The notes: generated by a model not told the origin, from the letters alone. Positions 17,794 to 27,273 are shown, numbered from the stretch's first letter. The stretch is 64,000 nt of DNA from UBA2287 sp964479665 (GCA_964479665.1 CAYZNN010000012.1:18177-82176); one strand, 5' to 3'. Program-made: numbers and translations.

Positions 17794-19233
17794 ATGCGGT
17801 TACACGTAGTAATTCGATACATTGGCATTATTCTGCTTCTTGTGGCAGCATTCATGTTCATATCCTTTTTAATTTCGCTTTATCATTCCGATGGTGCGCA
17901 GGCACCCTTACTGCTAAGTGCAATTCTGGTGACCATTACTGGCATTTTTCCTATTATTTTTATTCCTGCACCCAAGCAGCTTAGCAATAAAGAGGGTTAC
18001 TTGATTGTAGTGCTGGGATGGCTGTTCGTTTGCCTTTATAGCATGCTTCCGTATTTATTATATGGAGGTGAGTTTACCATAATGAATGCCTGGTTCGAAT
18101 CGGTTTCGGGCTACACAACAACCGGCTCAACCATTCTTACCGATATTGAGGTGCTGCCTCGTGGTATTCAATTCTGGCGTTCGGCAACTCACTGGGTGGG
18201 GGGCATTGGAATTGTACTTTTTGTATTAGTTGTTTTGCCCGCCATGGGCAATGCGCGAATTACACTTTCCAAAATAGAAATGTCGCCACTGGCTAAAACC
18301 GATTTTCGTTACCGTACCCAAAAAACGCTTCGTATAATCCTTTCGGTTTATTTAGGGCTTACCCTTGCCGAAACCCTGTTGCTGATGCTTTTCGGGATGT
18401 CGGCTTTCGATGCGATTACGCACACTTTTGGTACCGTTGCAACAGGCGGTTTTTCAACAAAAAATGCAAGCATTGGGCATTTCAACAACTTAGGGATCGA
18501 AGTGGTTGTCATTGTTTTCATGTTCCTGTCGGGAATCCATTTCGGAATCCTTTTCTCTTTCTTCACCTTTAAGGGAGCGAAATGGTACAAATCGTCGGTT
18601 GTAAAGTTTTATACTCTTGCAATTTTGTTGGGAATAATTTTAGTAACACTCAATACCAAGGGGGCAAACTATAGTACTTGGGGAGAAGCATTGCGTTACT
18701 CGGCATTTCAGGTGGTTTCAATTTCAACTACTACTGGCTACGCAACTTGCGATACAACGCTTTGGCCCCCATTTTCTATTCTGATTTTAATTTACTTTAT
18801 GTTTCAATGCGCCTGCGCAGGGTCAACTGCTGGAGGTATTAAGGTTGATAGGATGGTTGTTTTTTTTCAAAGTTTGAAACGTCAGGTGCTGAAACTGCAG
18901 CATCCGCAAGCGGTTATTCCAGTTAAAGTCGACGGCCAGATTGTTGATGATGAGACCGTTGATGCAGTGCTGCTCTTTATAGTGCTCTATATTCTAATCC
19001 TTTTCCTTAATGGGCTGGCTCTTTCGGCAATGGGAGTCGATATTACAACTGCTTTCTCGGCATCGGCAGCTACAATAAGTACCGTTGGGCCTGGTTTTGG
19101 AGAGGTTGGATCGGCTGCAACCTATGCAACAATTCCCACTCTGGGTAAACTTTTGCTTTCGTTCAATATGCTGCTGGGCCGATTAGAAATTTACGGTTTT
19201 CTTATGTTCTTTCTAATTAAATCATGGAAGTAG
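17794..19233 (+). CDS. trkH: TrkH-family potassium uptake channel subunit
   Basis: A 479-residue integral membrane protein of the TrkH/KtrB superfamily. The four pore-loop repeats are visible as TTGSTIL, ATGGFST, TTGYATC and STVGPGFGE, each with the conserved selectivity-filter glycine. Length and the closing VGPGFG motif fit TrkH. The partner RCK-domain protein TrkA is not encoded next to it in this window. It follows the 4HB-HAMP protein by 3 bp and must be cotranscribed with it. Confidence 0.93.
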   Translation: MRLHVVIRYIGIILLLVAAFMFISFLISLYHSDGAQAPLLLSAILVTITGIFPIIFIPAPKQLSNKEGYLIVVLGWLFVCLYSMLPYLLYGGEFTIMNAWFESVSGYTTTGSTILTDIEVLPRGIQFWRSATHWVGGIGIVLFVLVVLPAMGNARITLSKIEMSPLAKTDFRYRTQKTLRIILSVYLGLTLAETLLLMLFGMSAFDAITHTFGTVATGGFSTKNASIGHFNNLGIEVVVIVFMFLSGIHFGILFSFFTFKGAKWYKSSVVKFYTLAILLGIILVTLNTKGANYSTWGEALRYSAFQVVSISTTTGYATCDTTLWPPFSILILIYFMFQCACAGSTAGGIKVDRMVVFFQSLKRQVLKLQHPQAVIPVKVDGQIVDDETVDAVLLFIVLYILILFLNGLALSAMGVDITTAFSASAATISTVGPGFGEVGSAATYATIPTLGKLLLSFNMLLGRLEIYGFLMFFLIKSWK

Positions 19234-19367
19234 ATTCTTCGTGTTTTTGTGCAATTCGAATGGGGCTGTTAAATAACATCTTTTATTTTTAAGCCAAAAA
19301 TTTCCCTTTCCGTATAAGGGCATGTTTTTTGCTTTCGCCCCAAAACCCCAATAATAATAATCACAAC

Positions 19368-21131
19368 ATGTATACACGGTTACTTCTGGCAGCCCTGCTC
19401 TTTTCGGTTCAGTCTGTTACCTTTTCTCAGGGTAAAGTATCGCTAAAAATTATTCAAACATCCGACATTCATGGAGCCTTTTTCCCATTCGACTATATTA
19501 ACAACCGCGCGGTTGATTATGGCCTTTCGCAAGTTTCATCCTATGTAAATGCAGAGAGAAGCAAAAATCCCCAAGGAGTTGTGCTTCTCGACAATGGCGA
19601 CTTGCTTCAGGGGCAACCCACCGTTTACTACGCCAATTTTATCGATACTTCTACCACCCATATTGCTGCTCAAATACTGAATTACATGGGGTACGACGCA
19701 GCCACACCCGGAAATCACGACATTGAAGCCGGACCAAATGTGTACAATAAACTGGTTGAACAGTTCAATTTTCCGTGGCTATCGGCTAATACAATTCATA
19801 CCAAAACGGGTAAACCTTACTTTAAACCTTACCATATCATTGAGCGAAAGGGAGTTCGCATTGCAGTTTTGGGGCTCACCACCCCAGGTATTCCCAACTG
19901 GCTCTCACCTTCGCTATGGCCCAACATGGAGTTTACCGATATGATAGAAACAGCCCAAATGTGGATGGATACAATCAGATTAAAGGAGAATCCCCATTTG
20001 GTTATTGGCCTGTTTCATGCGGGTCATAACGCCGGACATGAAGGTCAGAACCCAAATCAGAGTAAAAATGAAAATGCTTCGATGCTTGTGGCACAAAGGG
20101 TTCCGGGTTTCGATGCCATTCTTATTGGTCACGACCACGACAGAGTATGCTTTAAAGTAGCCAATATAACAGGCGACTCGGTTCTAATTATTGACCCAGG
20201 AACCCAGGGGCGATTGGTTTCCGATATTCAAATTGAAATTGAACTTTCGGCAAGTGGAAAAGTTCTGAGCAAGGTCTTGAAGGGTTCTTTGGTGGATGTT
20301 ACAAGCATGATTCCCGATCCGCATTATGTAGCCAAATTTATCGATTTTTCTGCCAATGTTGCTGCGTTTGTCGATAGGCGAATTGGATCATTCTCCGAGT
20401 CGGTTTCAACGCGCGATGCCTACTTTGGCCCTTCGGCTTTTATGAATCTGATTCATACCGTTCAGCTTAACCTCAGCGATGCCCATATTTCCTTCGCGGC
20501 TCCTCTTATGTTCGATGCAACTATTGAAAAGGGACCCGTTTTTGTTCGCGATGTTTTTAAACTCTACAGTTACGAAAACCTGCTTTATGTAATGAACCTG
20601 TATGGGCATGAAATTAAAAGTTATTTGGAATTTTCAGTTAACCTTTGGTTCGAATCCCCAGCCCAAATTGCATTGAATGCATTAAAACTGAGAAAAAGCC
20701 CCGATGGTAAGTTGAGTTACAACAGCAATGGTAGAGCAATTTTGGCCTCCAGCTACTACAACTTCGATTCAGCTGCGGGAATTAATTATATTATCGACCT
20801 TGCCAAGCCTCATGGCCAAAGGGTAACCATTCTGAGTATGGTGAATGACGAACCATTCCTAATGGACAAAGTCTACCGTGTTGCACTCAATTCGTACCGT
20901 GGTAATGGAGGAGGCGGGCATTTGGTCGATGGCGTTGGTCTTTCAAGTAACGATGTTCGCAACAGGCTCGTGAGTGCTTCACCCATGGATATGCGATACT
21001 ATCTAATGAAATGGATCGAAAGAAACGGTAGGGTTATCCCTGCTACCCCAAATAATTGGAGGCTCGAGCCCAATGAGGAGCTGCAACCGGTTCTCCAAAA
21101 TGATAAACGGCTTTTATTTGGCAATCAATAA
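19368..21131 (+). CDS. Secreted 5'-nucleotidase / 2',3'-cyclic phosphodiesterase family protein
   Basis: A 587-residue exported bimetallic phosphatase. The start is set at 19368 so that the protein begins with a signal peptide (LLLAALLFSVQSVTFSQ). The calcineurin-like metal motifs are TSDIHG (Asp33, His35), NGDLLQG (Asp78), GNHDIE (Asn116, His117), LFHAGHN and GHDHD. The C-terminal 5'-nucleotidase substrate-binding domain follows (FVRDVFKLYSYENLLYVMNLYG). It likely releases phosphate from nucleotides in the periplasm. The queE gene begins 8 bp after its stop. Confidence 0.92.
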   Translation: MYTRLLLAALLFSVQSVTFSQGKVSLKIIQTSDIHGAFFPFDYINNRAVDYGLSQVSSYVNAERSKNPQGVVLLDNGDLLQGQPTVYYANFIDTSTTHIAAQILNYMGYDAATPGNHDIEAGPNVYNKLVEQFNFPWLSANTIHTKTGKPYFKPYHIIERKGVRIAVLGLTTPGIPNWLSPSLWPNMEFTDMIETAQMWMDTIRLKENPHLVIGLFHAGHNAGHEGQNPNQSKNENASMLVAQRVPGFDAILIGHDHDRVCFKVANITGDSVLIIDPGTQGRLVSDIQIEIELSASGKVLSKVLKGSLVDVTSMIPDPHYVAKFIDFSANVAAFVDRRIGSFSESVSTRDAYFGPSAFMNLIHTVQLNLSDAHISFAAPLMFDATIEKGPVFVRDVFKLYSYENLLYVMNLYGHEIKSYLEFSVNLWFESPAQIALNALKLRKSPDGKLSYNSNGRAILASSYYNFDSAAGINYIIDLAKPHGQRVTILSMVNDEPFLMDKVYRVALNSYRGNGGGGHLVDGVGLSSNDVRNRLVSASPMDMRYYLMKWIERNGRVIPATPNNWRLEPNEELQPVLQNDKRLLFGNQ

Positions 21132-21139
21132 GTTTGAGC

Positions 21140-21769
21140 ATGCACATAGATAATGAGTTATTAGAAAATGGAAAGTTGTTGCCAATTGTAGAGGAATTTT
21201 ACTCCCTTCAGGGCGAAGGCTACCACACAGGGAAAGCAGCGTATTTCATACGCATTGGTGGTTGCGATGTTGGCTGCCACTGGTGCGATGCCAAGTTTAC
21301 TTGGAATGCCAAGTTGTTTAAACCCATTAATGTTGACGATTTTGTAAAATGCGTTATTGAAAGTGGGGCCACTGCTGTTGTGGTAACTGGGGGGGAACCA
21401 AGTGCTTACCCTTTGGACTATTTAACCTCGAAACTAAAAAATTTATCCATAGAAACTTTCGTAGAAACATCGGGTGCTTATCCGCTTACGGGGCATTGGG
21501 ATTGGATTTGCCTTTCGCCAAAACCACAACAACCACCTGTTGACGGAATCCATCTTAAAGCCGATGAATTGAAGGTTATTATTCAGAACCAAAACGATGT
21601 ATTATGGGCCGAAGAGAATGCCAAGAAGGTTAAAAGCACCTGTAGGCTCTACCTTCAGCCTGAGTGGAGCCAATACCATAAGTTAATATCATGGCTTGTT
21701 GAGTACGTAAAATCCAACCCCAAATGGCAGGTTTCGTTGCAGGCCCACAAATTCATGCGTATACCTTAA
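21140..21769 (+). CDS. queE: 7-carboxy-7-deazaguanine synthase
   Basis: A 209-residue radical SAM enzyme that converts 6-carboxytetrahydropterin to 7-carboxy-7-deazaguanine in queuosine precursor synthesis. The FeS cluster cysteines are Cys42, Cys46 and Cys49 (GGCDVGCHWCDAKFTW, the QueE form CxxxCxxC). YSLQGEG and VVTGGEPSAY are further signatures. A TTG at 21134 is in frame but the ATG at 21140 is the better start. No other que gene is in the window. Confidence 0.93.
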   Translation: MHIDNELLENGKLLPIVEEFYSLQGEGYHTGKAAYFIRIGGCDVGCHWCDAKFTWNAKLFKPINVDDFVKCVIESGATAVVVTGGEPSAYPLDYLTSKLKNLSIETFVETSGAYPLTGHWDWICLSPKPQQPPVDGIHLKADELKVIIQNQNDVLWAEENAKKVKSTCRLYLQPEWSQYHKLISWLVEYVKSNPKWQVSLQAHKFMRIP

Positions 21770-21851
21770 ATTAAATTAACCATTTTTTAGTTCTGAAATT
21801 TTTGCCAGTGGGCTATTTATGCTATATTGCTTCTCCAACAAAAGGTTTAGC

Positions 21852-23789
21852 ATGGCAATTAAAACCATTGGTATTTTAGCATTTATCCTAATCGGGTTGC
21901 TGGCAAGCGCCCAGTCACCCCGATTGTCTTCAAAAAACAAGAAGGCTCTCAACAGTTACGCATTAGCTCTCGATGCGTACGACAGGTACGATGTGGTAAA
22001 AGCAGAAAATCACTTGCTTCGAGCCATTCAGGCCGATAAGCGATTTGTTGAGGCATACCTTACCCTTTCGCAACTTTACCAAGAAACTAATCGCAATGCT
22101 GAGGCAATAGCAAGTGCCCAAAAAGCTATTGCTATTAATCCTAACTTTTTTCCCAATATTTATTACAACTTGGGCAATATTTATTTCAAATCGGGGAGTT
22201 ACCAGTTAGCACTCGAAAACTACCAGAAGTTTCTTACATATAACCGAATTAGGGCTGAGTCGGCACATATGGCCAAATTCAGAATAAGTTGCTGCAAGTT
22301 TGCTCTCGATGCCATCGCGAACCCCGTACCTTTTAATCCCCTAACCCTCGGTAGCAGTATTAATACTCCCCTCGATGAGTACTGGCCTAGCTTATCGGCC
22401 GATGAGAATACGCTTGTAATTACAAGGAATATTGTTACCGATAGTATTACCATTACAGGCCGTAGGCATAATCAGGAGGATTTTTACTTCAGCCAACGAA
22501 ACGAAAATGGGCAATGGGGGCCAATTCGAGCCATGGGTGCACCGCTAAATACCCCCAGATTTAACGAAGGCACCCAATCCATAACAGCCGATGGCCAAAG
22601 GGTGTACTTCACCATATGCTATGGTGTTTGTAATTTATACTATTCCGATAGGCAAACCGATGGTACTTGGGGAAAACCAGTACGATTGCCCGACCCCATT
22701 AACCAGACCAAAACTAGCGAGAAACAGCCAAGCATTTCGCCCGATGGGCGAACCCTATATTTTGTGAGCAACCGGCCCGGTGGTAAAGGCCAATTCGATA
22801 TTTGGTACTCAACACGAATTGGTAACGACGATTGGGAAGCACCCCAGAATGTTGGGAGTCCAATTAATACTCCATTTAACGAGCAATCGCCGTTCATACA
22901 TTTCGACAACCAAACTCTATACTTTGCTTCCGATGGACATGTGGGTATGGGTGGGCTCGATTTGTTCCAGAGCACCCGTTTAGCCGATACTGCCTGGAGC
23001 CATCCCCTTAATTTAGGCTACCCCATTAATACACATGCCGATGAGGATGGGCTTATTGTAAATGCAAAGGGAACAAATGCTTACTTCTCAACAGTTCGTG
23101 AGGCTTCAATGGGGCGCGATGTATATATGTTTGAACTGCACGAAAAAGCCAGACCTACCCCCGTTTCGTACATGAGCGGGACGATTCTCGATGGAAAGAA
23201 TCATTGGCCCATAAGGGCAAATTTTAGTTTAATCGACTTGCAAACTAACGAGCAAATCATGTCCTCGTCGTCTTCCCCCAACGGAAACTACTTTGTTTGC
23301 CTACCTAGCAACCGATCATACGCCTTTGTTGCTTCGGCACCTAGCTACCTTTTCTATTCGCAACATTTTAATTTAACTGAAACCCATACCGCTTTAAAAC
23401 CTTTGCAAATGAACATTTACCTTAATCCCATTTCACTGGGCCAGGTTATGGTGATGCGGAATGTGTTTTTCGAAACGGCATCGTGGGAACTGAAAGTGGA
23501 GTCAGTTGTGGAACTAGATTACCTTGTTGATTTGCTGCTGAAAAATCCTTCAATAAGTATCGAAGTTGGTGGGCATACTGATAGCGTAGGTTCCGATGAG
23601 GACAACCGTGTACTGTCGGAAAAAAGAGCCGAATCGGTAGTTAATTATTTATTGTCGAAAGGTTTGGAAGCCAACCGCTTGAAATGGAAAGGGTATGGCG
23701 AAACCATGCCAATTGCAGGCAACGATTCCGATGAGGGCAGGGCCCTTAACAGGAGAACAGAAATAAAAGTTATTGGACTCACACAGTAA
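21852..23789 (+). CDS. TPR / beta-propeller / OmpA-domain outer-membrane protein, PorE-like
   Basis: A 645-residue exported protein; the start at 21852 gives a clean signal peptide ending LLASAQ. In order it has TPR repeats (about residues 30-140), PD40/WD40-like propeller blades (SLSADENTLVITR, TADGQRVYFT, SPDGRTLYFVSN, YFASDGHVGMGG), a carboxypeptidase-regulatory-like domain (about 420-510), and a C-terminal OmpA domain with the peptidoglycan-binding GGHTDSVGSDEDNRVLSEKRAESV. This is the architecture of PorE, the type IX secretion protein that ties the machine to peptidoglycan. Unlike a typical lipoprotein it lacks a lipobox Cys. Bacteroidetes have many paralogues, so PorE identity is not certain. 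Confidence 0.85.
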   Translation: MAIKTIGILAFILIGLLASAQSPRLSSKNKKALNSYALALDAYDRYDVVKAENHLLRAIQADKRFVEAYLTLSQLYQETNRNAEAIASAQKAIAINPNFFPNIYYNLGNIYFKSGSYQLALENYQKFLTYNRIRAESAHMAKFRISCCKFALDAIANPVPFNPLTLGSSINTPLDEYWPSLSADENTLVITRNIVTDSITITGRRHNQEDFYFSQRNENGQWGPIRAMGAPLNTPRFNEGTQSITADGQRVYFTICYGVCNLYYSDRQTDGTWGKPVRLPDPINQTKTSEKQPSISPDGRTLYFVSNRPGGKGQFDIWYSTRIGNDDWEAPQNVGSPINTPFNEQSPFIHFDNQTLYFASDGHVGMGGLDLFQSTRLADTAWSHPLNLGYPINTHADEDGLIVNAKGTNAYFSTVREASMGRDVYMFELHEKARPTPVSYMSGTILDGKNHWPIRANFSLIDLQTNEQIMSSSSSPNGNYFVCLPSNRSYAFVASAPSYLFYSQHFNLTETHTALKPLQMNIYLNPISLGQVMVMRNVFFETASWELKVESVVELDYLVDLLLKNPSISIEVGGHTDSVGSDEDNRVLSEKRAESVVNYLLSKGLEANRLKWKGYGETMPIAGNDSDEGRALNRRTEIKVIGLTQ

Positions 23790-23804
23790 AATATTGAATT
23801 TAGT

Positions 23805-24269
23805 ATGAAGAGCAGACTTATTACATCAGCGCAGGAAATTGAAGAAGTTATCAATGCATCCGTTGTTTGCCATGTTGGTATGGTTCAGGAGGATTCAGTT
23901 CCCTACGTTTTACCTTTCAATTTTGGTTACGACGGCAATCGGCTATTTATACACTCAGGCCCTCAGGGAAAAAAAATCGATATTTGGAAACAGAACAGCA
24001 GGGTTTGTGTAGCCTTTAGTACCGATTACCAGATGCGTATTCAGAATGAAAGCGTTGCCTGTTCCTATTCCATGCGGTACCGAAGCGTTTTAGTACATGG
24101 TAATATTGAACAAATCTTCGAAATGAATGAAAAGGAGCGCATTCTGAATGTTATAATGAAGAAATATGCGGGACGCGATAATTTTTCGTACAGTCGACCT
24201 GCTCTCGAAAATGTAAGTGTATTCGAGGTGGTGCCTTTAACCATTGAGGGCAGAGCATACGGATATTAA
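23805..24269 (+). CDS. Pyridoxamine 5'-phosphate oxidase-like FMN-binding split-barrel protein
   Basis: A 154-residue protein of the flavin-binding split-barrel family that includes NimA-type nitroimidazole reductases. SVVCHVGMVQEDSVPYVLPFNFGYDGNRLFIHS is the FMN-barrel signature and the segment CSYSMRYRSVLVHGNIE the second half. It lacks the C-terminal dimerisation motif of true PdxH, so vitamin B6 synthesis is unlikely. The substrate is unknown. It starts 15 bp after the PorE-like gene and may be cotranscribed. Confidence 0.85.
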   Translation: MKSRLITSAQEIEEVINASVVCHVGMVQEDSVPYVLPFNFGYDGNRLFIHSGPQGKKIDIWKQNSRVCVAFSTDYQMRIQNESVACSYSMRYRSVLVHGNIEQIFEMNEKERILNVIMKKYAGRDNFSYSRPALENVSVFEVVPLTIEGRAYGY

Positions 24270-24379
24270 AAAATTGAGTTGTATTAAATTTTACTAATTG
24301 GCAAGTTGCTATTGACAGGAGTTTATAAATTGATTTATATTTAACAATCAAATTGGACTAATCGATAAAAATTAAAGGC

Positions 24380-24733
24380 ATGGCAAATGTTCGAGACCTT
24401 AAAAAGGATGTGAAAGTAATGGTAGGGCAGTTTATTCAGGAGTGCTATGTCCAAATATCCTATTCACCCCCTTTGAATGTTGAAAATATTCTCGACATCA
24501 TTGCCGATGCCACGCAATTGCAAAACAGTATAATTAAAAGAATTTCGGGAACCCCCGATAGATATGTGCGGTATAAACATCGAAAATCGGGGGCTTTGAG
24601 CCGTACCGCCACCGAGGCAAAAAAACTTTGCAAGGATGCTGAATGCCGTAAAGAGTATTTTAATAGCATTGCTTCCGACTTTTACGATGGAATTGTTGAA
24701 TTAACCGAAAGGCTCAACTCGCTTTCCTACTAA
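24380..24733 (+). CDS. Conserved hypothetical protein
   Basis: A 117-residue soluble protein, mostly helical and rich in charged residues (MANVRDLKKDVKVMVGQFIQEC, then a basic YVRYKHRKSG stretch and a C-terminal helix). There is no signal peptide or membrane segment and no motif I recognise. Coding character is supported by codon use and by its tight spacing (10 bp) to the nitroreductase gene downstream. Confidence 0.75.
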   Translation: MANVRDLKKDVKVMVGQFIQECYVQISYSPPLNVENILDIIADATQLQNSIIKRISGTPDRYVRYKHRKSGALSRTATEAKKLCKDAECRKEYFNSIASDFYDGIVELTERLNSLSY

Positions 24734-24743
24734 CTTTTCAATT

Positions 24744-25271
24744 ATGAACCCATTTCACCAAGTTGCTCTCAAGCGTTTTTCCTGCCGAGCTTATAAACCC
24801 GATTTGGTATCGAAGGCCGATATTGAACAGGTTCTTGAAGCAGCACGAATTGCCCCTTCGGCTACCAATGCTCAACCCTGGCGGTTTTTGGTTATAACAA
24901 AATCGCCCATGCGCGAACAGGTGGCAACTTGCTACGGACGCGACTGGTTGGGGTCTGCCCCTGTAATTATTGTTGCATGCGGCGATCATTCGGTTTCGTG
25001 GCGTCGTGCCGATGGGAAAGACCATTGCGATATCGACCTTGCCATAGCTATCGATCATATTACCCTTGCCGCTGCAAGCATGGGACTTGCCACTTGCTGG
25101 ATTTGTAAATTCGATGCCATGCGGTGTTCTGAAGTGTTGAGGTTGCCAATGAATTTGAGTCCTGTTGCATTAATTCCTTTAGGCTATCCAAACGAGGAGC
25201 CCAAGGAGGGTTCCAATCATTTTCGTCGCAAGCAGCTCAACGAAATAGTATTCTGGGAAGGATTATACTAG
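24744..25271 (+). CDS. Nitroreductase family protein
   Basis: A 175-residue FMN-dependent NAD(P)H oxidoreductase. The FMN-binding motif RFSCRAYKPDLVSKADIEQVLEAARIAPSATNAQPWRFLVI covers residues 9-50, and IDHITLAAASMGLATCWI is the second conserved block. Short length fits the small nitroreductase subgroup. The physiological substrate cannot be told. Its 3' end overlaps the convergent metallopeptidase gene by 9 bp. Confidence 0.9.
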   Translation: MNPFHQVALKRFSCRAYKPDLVSKADIEQVLEAARIAPSATNAQPWRFLVITKSPMREQVATCYGRDWLGSAPVIIVACGDHSVSWRRADGKDHCDIDLAIAIDHITLAAASMGLATCWICKFDAMRCSEVLRLPMNLSPVALIPLGYPNEEPKEGSNHFRRKQLNEIVFWEGLY

Positions 25272-25982
25272 GTGATGAATTTCTGCCCTATACTTTTTTA
25301 ATTCCTTTGCAAGTACCTTGGCGTTGCCGCCAATTAGCATGTCGAGGTAACTCCAAAATTCCTTTCTATGATTTTTCACCTTAATGTGGGCTAGTTCGTG
25401 AACAATTATATAGTCAATTAGGTGATTGGGTAGTTTCATTAAGTAAATACTTAAATTAATGTTGCCAGCCGCTGAGCAGCTACCCCATCGGGATGTTGTT
25501 CGTTTTATAGAGACTCTGCTGTAAACAATACCCAATCTTTTTGCATGTTCAGAAACCTTTTCGGGGAGGTATTCATGGGCTTCCTTTCGATAGGCTAAGT
25601 CGACCCCCCTTCGGGCCGCTTGCTGCACAACGCTGTCGGTTTCATTTAAATTGTTGGGATGCTTCACACAAATAATTCCATTCGATACCCTAACAAGAAT
25701 GTTTAATCTATCTTCAGCAAAAAAAACTAATTTATGGTTTCGCGTACAAAAAGGATTAAGGTTGGTAAGTGGAATGTAATCGGGCTGGAGATTTAGCTTC
25801 GCTTTAATCCATTCAGCTTTGCTTTCCACAAAACTTACGGCCGAATTGTAAGAAACAAAACCTGGGTAGGTAACAAAAACCCTCTTTGGGGGCTTAATAG
25901 TTATAGTAAGCCTTCGGGCTTTAGTGTTTCTTCGAAAATGAACCTCACCAACCCGAGGTACATGCACAAGCACCAACGACAA
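25263..25982 (-). CDS. YgjP-like zinc metallopeptidase (M48/SprT-like, DUF45)
   Basis: A protein of about 239 residues with the zinc-protease motif HELAHIKVKNHRKEFW (HExxH with a downstream Glu/His-containing helix) typical of the YgjP family. The N-terminal half has the family's VHFRRNTKARRLTITIKPP beta-rich block. The start is uncertain: homology begins near residue VPRVGEVHF and the only nearby codons are TTG (25982, used here), TTG (25976) and GTG (25973, 25967). The frame is open to 26111 but that would overlap the HU-SPOR gene. Substrate unknown. Confidence 0.8.
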   Translation of the reverse strand: MSLVLVHVPRVGEVHFRRNTKARRLTITIKPPKRVFVTYPGFVSYNSAVSFVESKAEWIKAKLNLQPDYIPLTNLNPFCTRNHKLVFFAEDRLNILVRVSNGIICVKHPNNLNETDSVVQQAARRGVDLAYRKEAHEYLPEKVSEHAKRLGIVYSRVSIKRTTSRWGSCSAAGNINLSIYLMKLPNHLIDYIIVHELAHIKVKNHRKEFWSYLDMLIGGNAKVLAKELKKYRAEIHHLV

Positions 25983-25989
25983 GTTCTTA

Positions 25990-27222
25990 TTATTGTTTAA
26001 GAATCCAAGCTCCGGGGTGCAGGCTTCGTAATTGTTCAAGTGCCTTGTTTGCCTCCTCTTGTGTTTGGTACGAACCCAAAGTAACTGAATGCATGCCGTT
26101 TTCACGCACAATAACCCGCGAATTGAATCCAGACTTCACCATATCTGCGCTGAATTTACTGGCGTATTCAGCATTCCTGAAACTACCAACAACAACATGA
26201 AAAGTTCCGTTGGTTGTTGGTTGAACGGTTACGGGTTGTTGAACCGGTTTTTTATCTATATTTGCTTCAGCTGGTTTGGAACTTGCAGGTTTTTTAATTT
26301 CGGGCTTAAGCGCTTCCTGTTTGGGTTTTTCAGATGGGGCTGCCTTTTCAAACTCCTTTTCTAATTCAGATTTGGGTTCATTGCTACTTTTGGTTTCTTT
26401 TTTTATGGAATCAGGAGTATTAACTGGAAGTACCTCTTGCTCGTCGGCTGTGTTCGAATTTGAATCAATATATCCCTTTGAATACATGTAGTAACCTGCA
26501 ACAGCAATAGCAATAAAGGCAATTCCTATGAGAACACCCATTAAAATAGCCTTGCCTGCACCGGCTTCAGTTTTTTTTGCTGTGGCTTGAACTTTGGGTT
26601 TTTTGAGGATTGGTTCTTGCTTTTTTTCGGGAGCTTTTATTTCATTCTTTTTCTCGGGCTTTTTTATTGTTTTAGGCTCTGTCTTTTGTGTAGGCTTTTC
26701 AATAAGTTTTTCATTTTCGGTAAGTTTTGTTTCTTTTTCAATGGGATTTGCTTCATCTTTTAAAGTTTCAGGAACTGATGTTTCCTTAGTTTGTAGTTCA
26801 TCTTCGCTAATTGTTAGTGAACTCTCTGAACTCACCAATTTTTCCTGTGGTTGTGCAGCCTCTTCTATTTTTTGTTTTATAGCCTCGGCTTTTTCCTTTG
26901 TAGCAAAGTGAATACTTCCCCCTTTGTCGCGGTACAAATGCCCATAATCAGCAAGGGGGAAAGTTCCATCGTTGAGAAGCGAGGTTTTAATTTGCTCAAC
27001 AAATTCATTAATCTGTTTGGCAGCCTCGTCCTTGCTAATTTTCTTGCTTTTTATTAGAGCATCTTCCAAAACTCCGTCGTTGAATCGTAAGAAAGGACTA
27101 AAGGTTATATTGTCGGGCTTGAAAACACCCGATCCGTCGTCTTTTACCAAAAATGCACCAAAATCGGGGAGTATAACCCGTGTGTTGCTCTCAATGAGTT
27201 CGAGGAGGAATTGAGTTGTCAT
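25990..27222 (-). CDS. HU-CCDC81 and SPOR domain membrane protein
   Basis: A 410-residue protein with an N-terminal HU/IHF-like region (residues 1-110: ESNTRVILPDFGAFLVKDD, TFSPFLRFNDGVLEDAL), a long Lys/Glu/Pro-rich linker, one membrane helix (ILMGVLIGIAFIAIAVAGYYM), another acidic/Pro-rich linker, and a C-terminal SPOR domain (FHVVVGSFRNAEYASKFSADM) that binds denuded peptidoglycan at division sites. It matches the HU-CCDC81/SPOR architecture known from Bacteroidetes. The start at 27222 is preferred to 27246. The HU part would be cytosolic and the SPOR part periplasmic. A link between nucleoid or other cytoplasmic component and septum is inferred. Confidence 0.9.
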   Translation of the reverse strand: MTTQFLLELIESNTRVILPDFGAFLVKDDGSGVFKPDNITFSPFLRFNDGVLEDALIKSKKISKDEAAKQINEFVEQIKTSLLNDGTFPLADYGHLYRDKGGSIHFATKEKAEAIKQKIEEAAQPQEKLVSSESSLTISEDELQTKETSVPETLKDEANPIEKETKLTENEKLIEKPTQKTEPKTIKKPEKKNEIKAPEKKQEPILKKPKVQATAKKTEAGAGKAILMGVLIGIAFIAIAVAGYYMYSKGYIDSNSNTADEQEVLPVNTPDSIKKETKSSNEPKSELEKEFEKAAPSEKPKQEALKPEIKKPASSKPAEANIDKKPVQQPVTVQPTTNGTFHVVVGSFRNAEYASKFSADMVKSGFNSRVIVRENGMHSVTLGSYQTQEEANKALEQLRSLHPGAWILKQ

Positions 27223-27265
27223 TTTTGTAGTATTTAGGCGTTTCAATTAATAACTTAATTCACTT

Positions 27266-27273
27266 CAAAATTA
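27266..27273 (-). promoter_or_regulatory. Putative -7 element of the HU-SPOR gene
   Basis: TAATTTTG on the minus strand, a perfect TAnnTTTG, 43 bp before the start codon at 27222. TTTTG lies upstream at only 14 bp, shorter than the usual spacing. Confidence 0.45.

Noticed and set aside
19260..19290. GGGGCTGTTAAATAACATC as a possible third MITE end
   Set aside because: Only the first eight bases match and the rest of the element is absent.
20641..20668. GGTTCGAATCCCCAGCCC resembles a tRNA T-arm
   Set aside because: It lies inside the 5'-nucleotidase gene (codes NLWFESPAQ) and no cloverleaf or acceptor stem is present around it.
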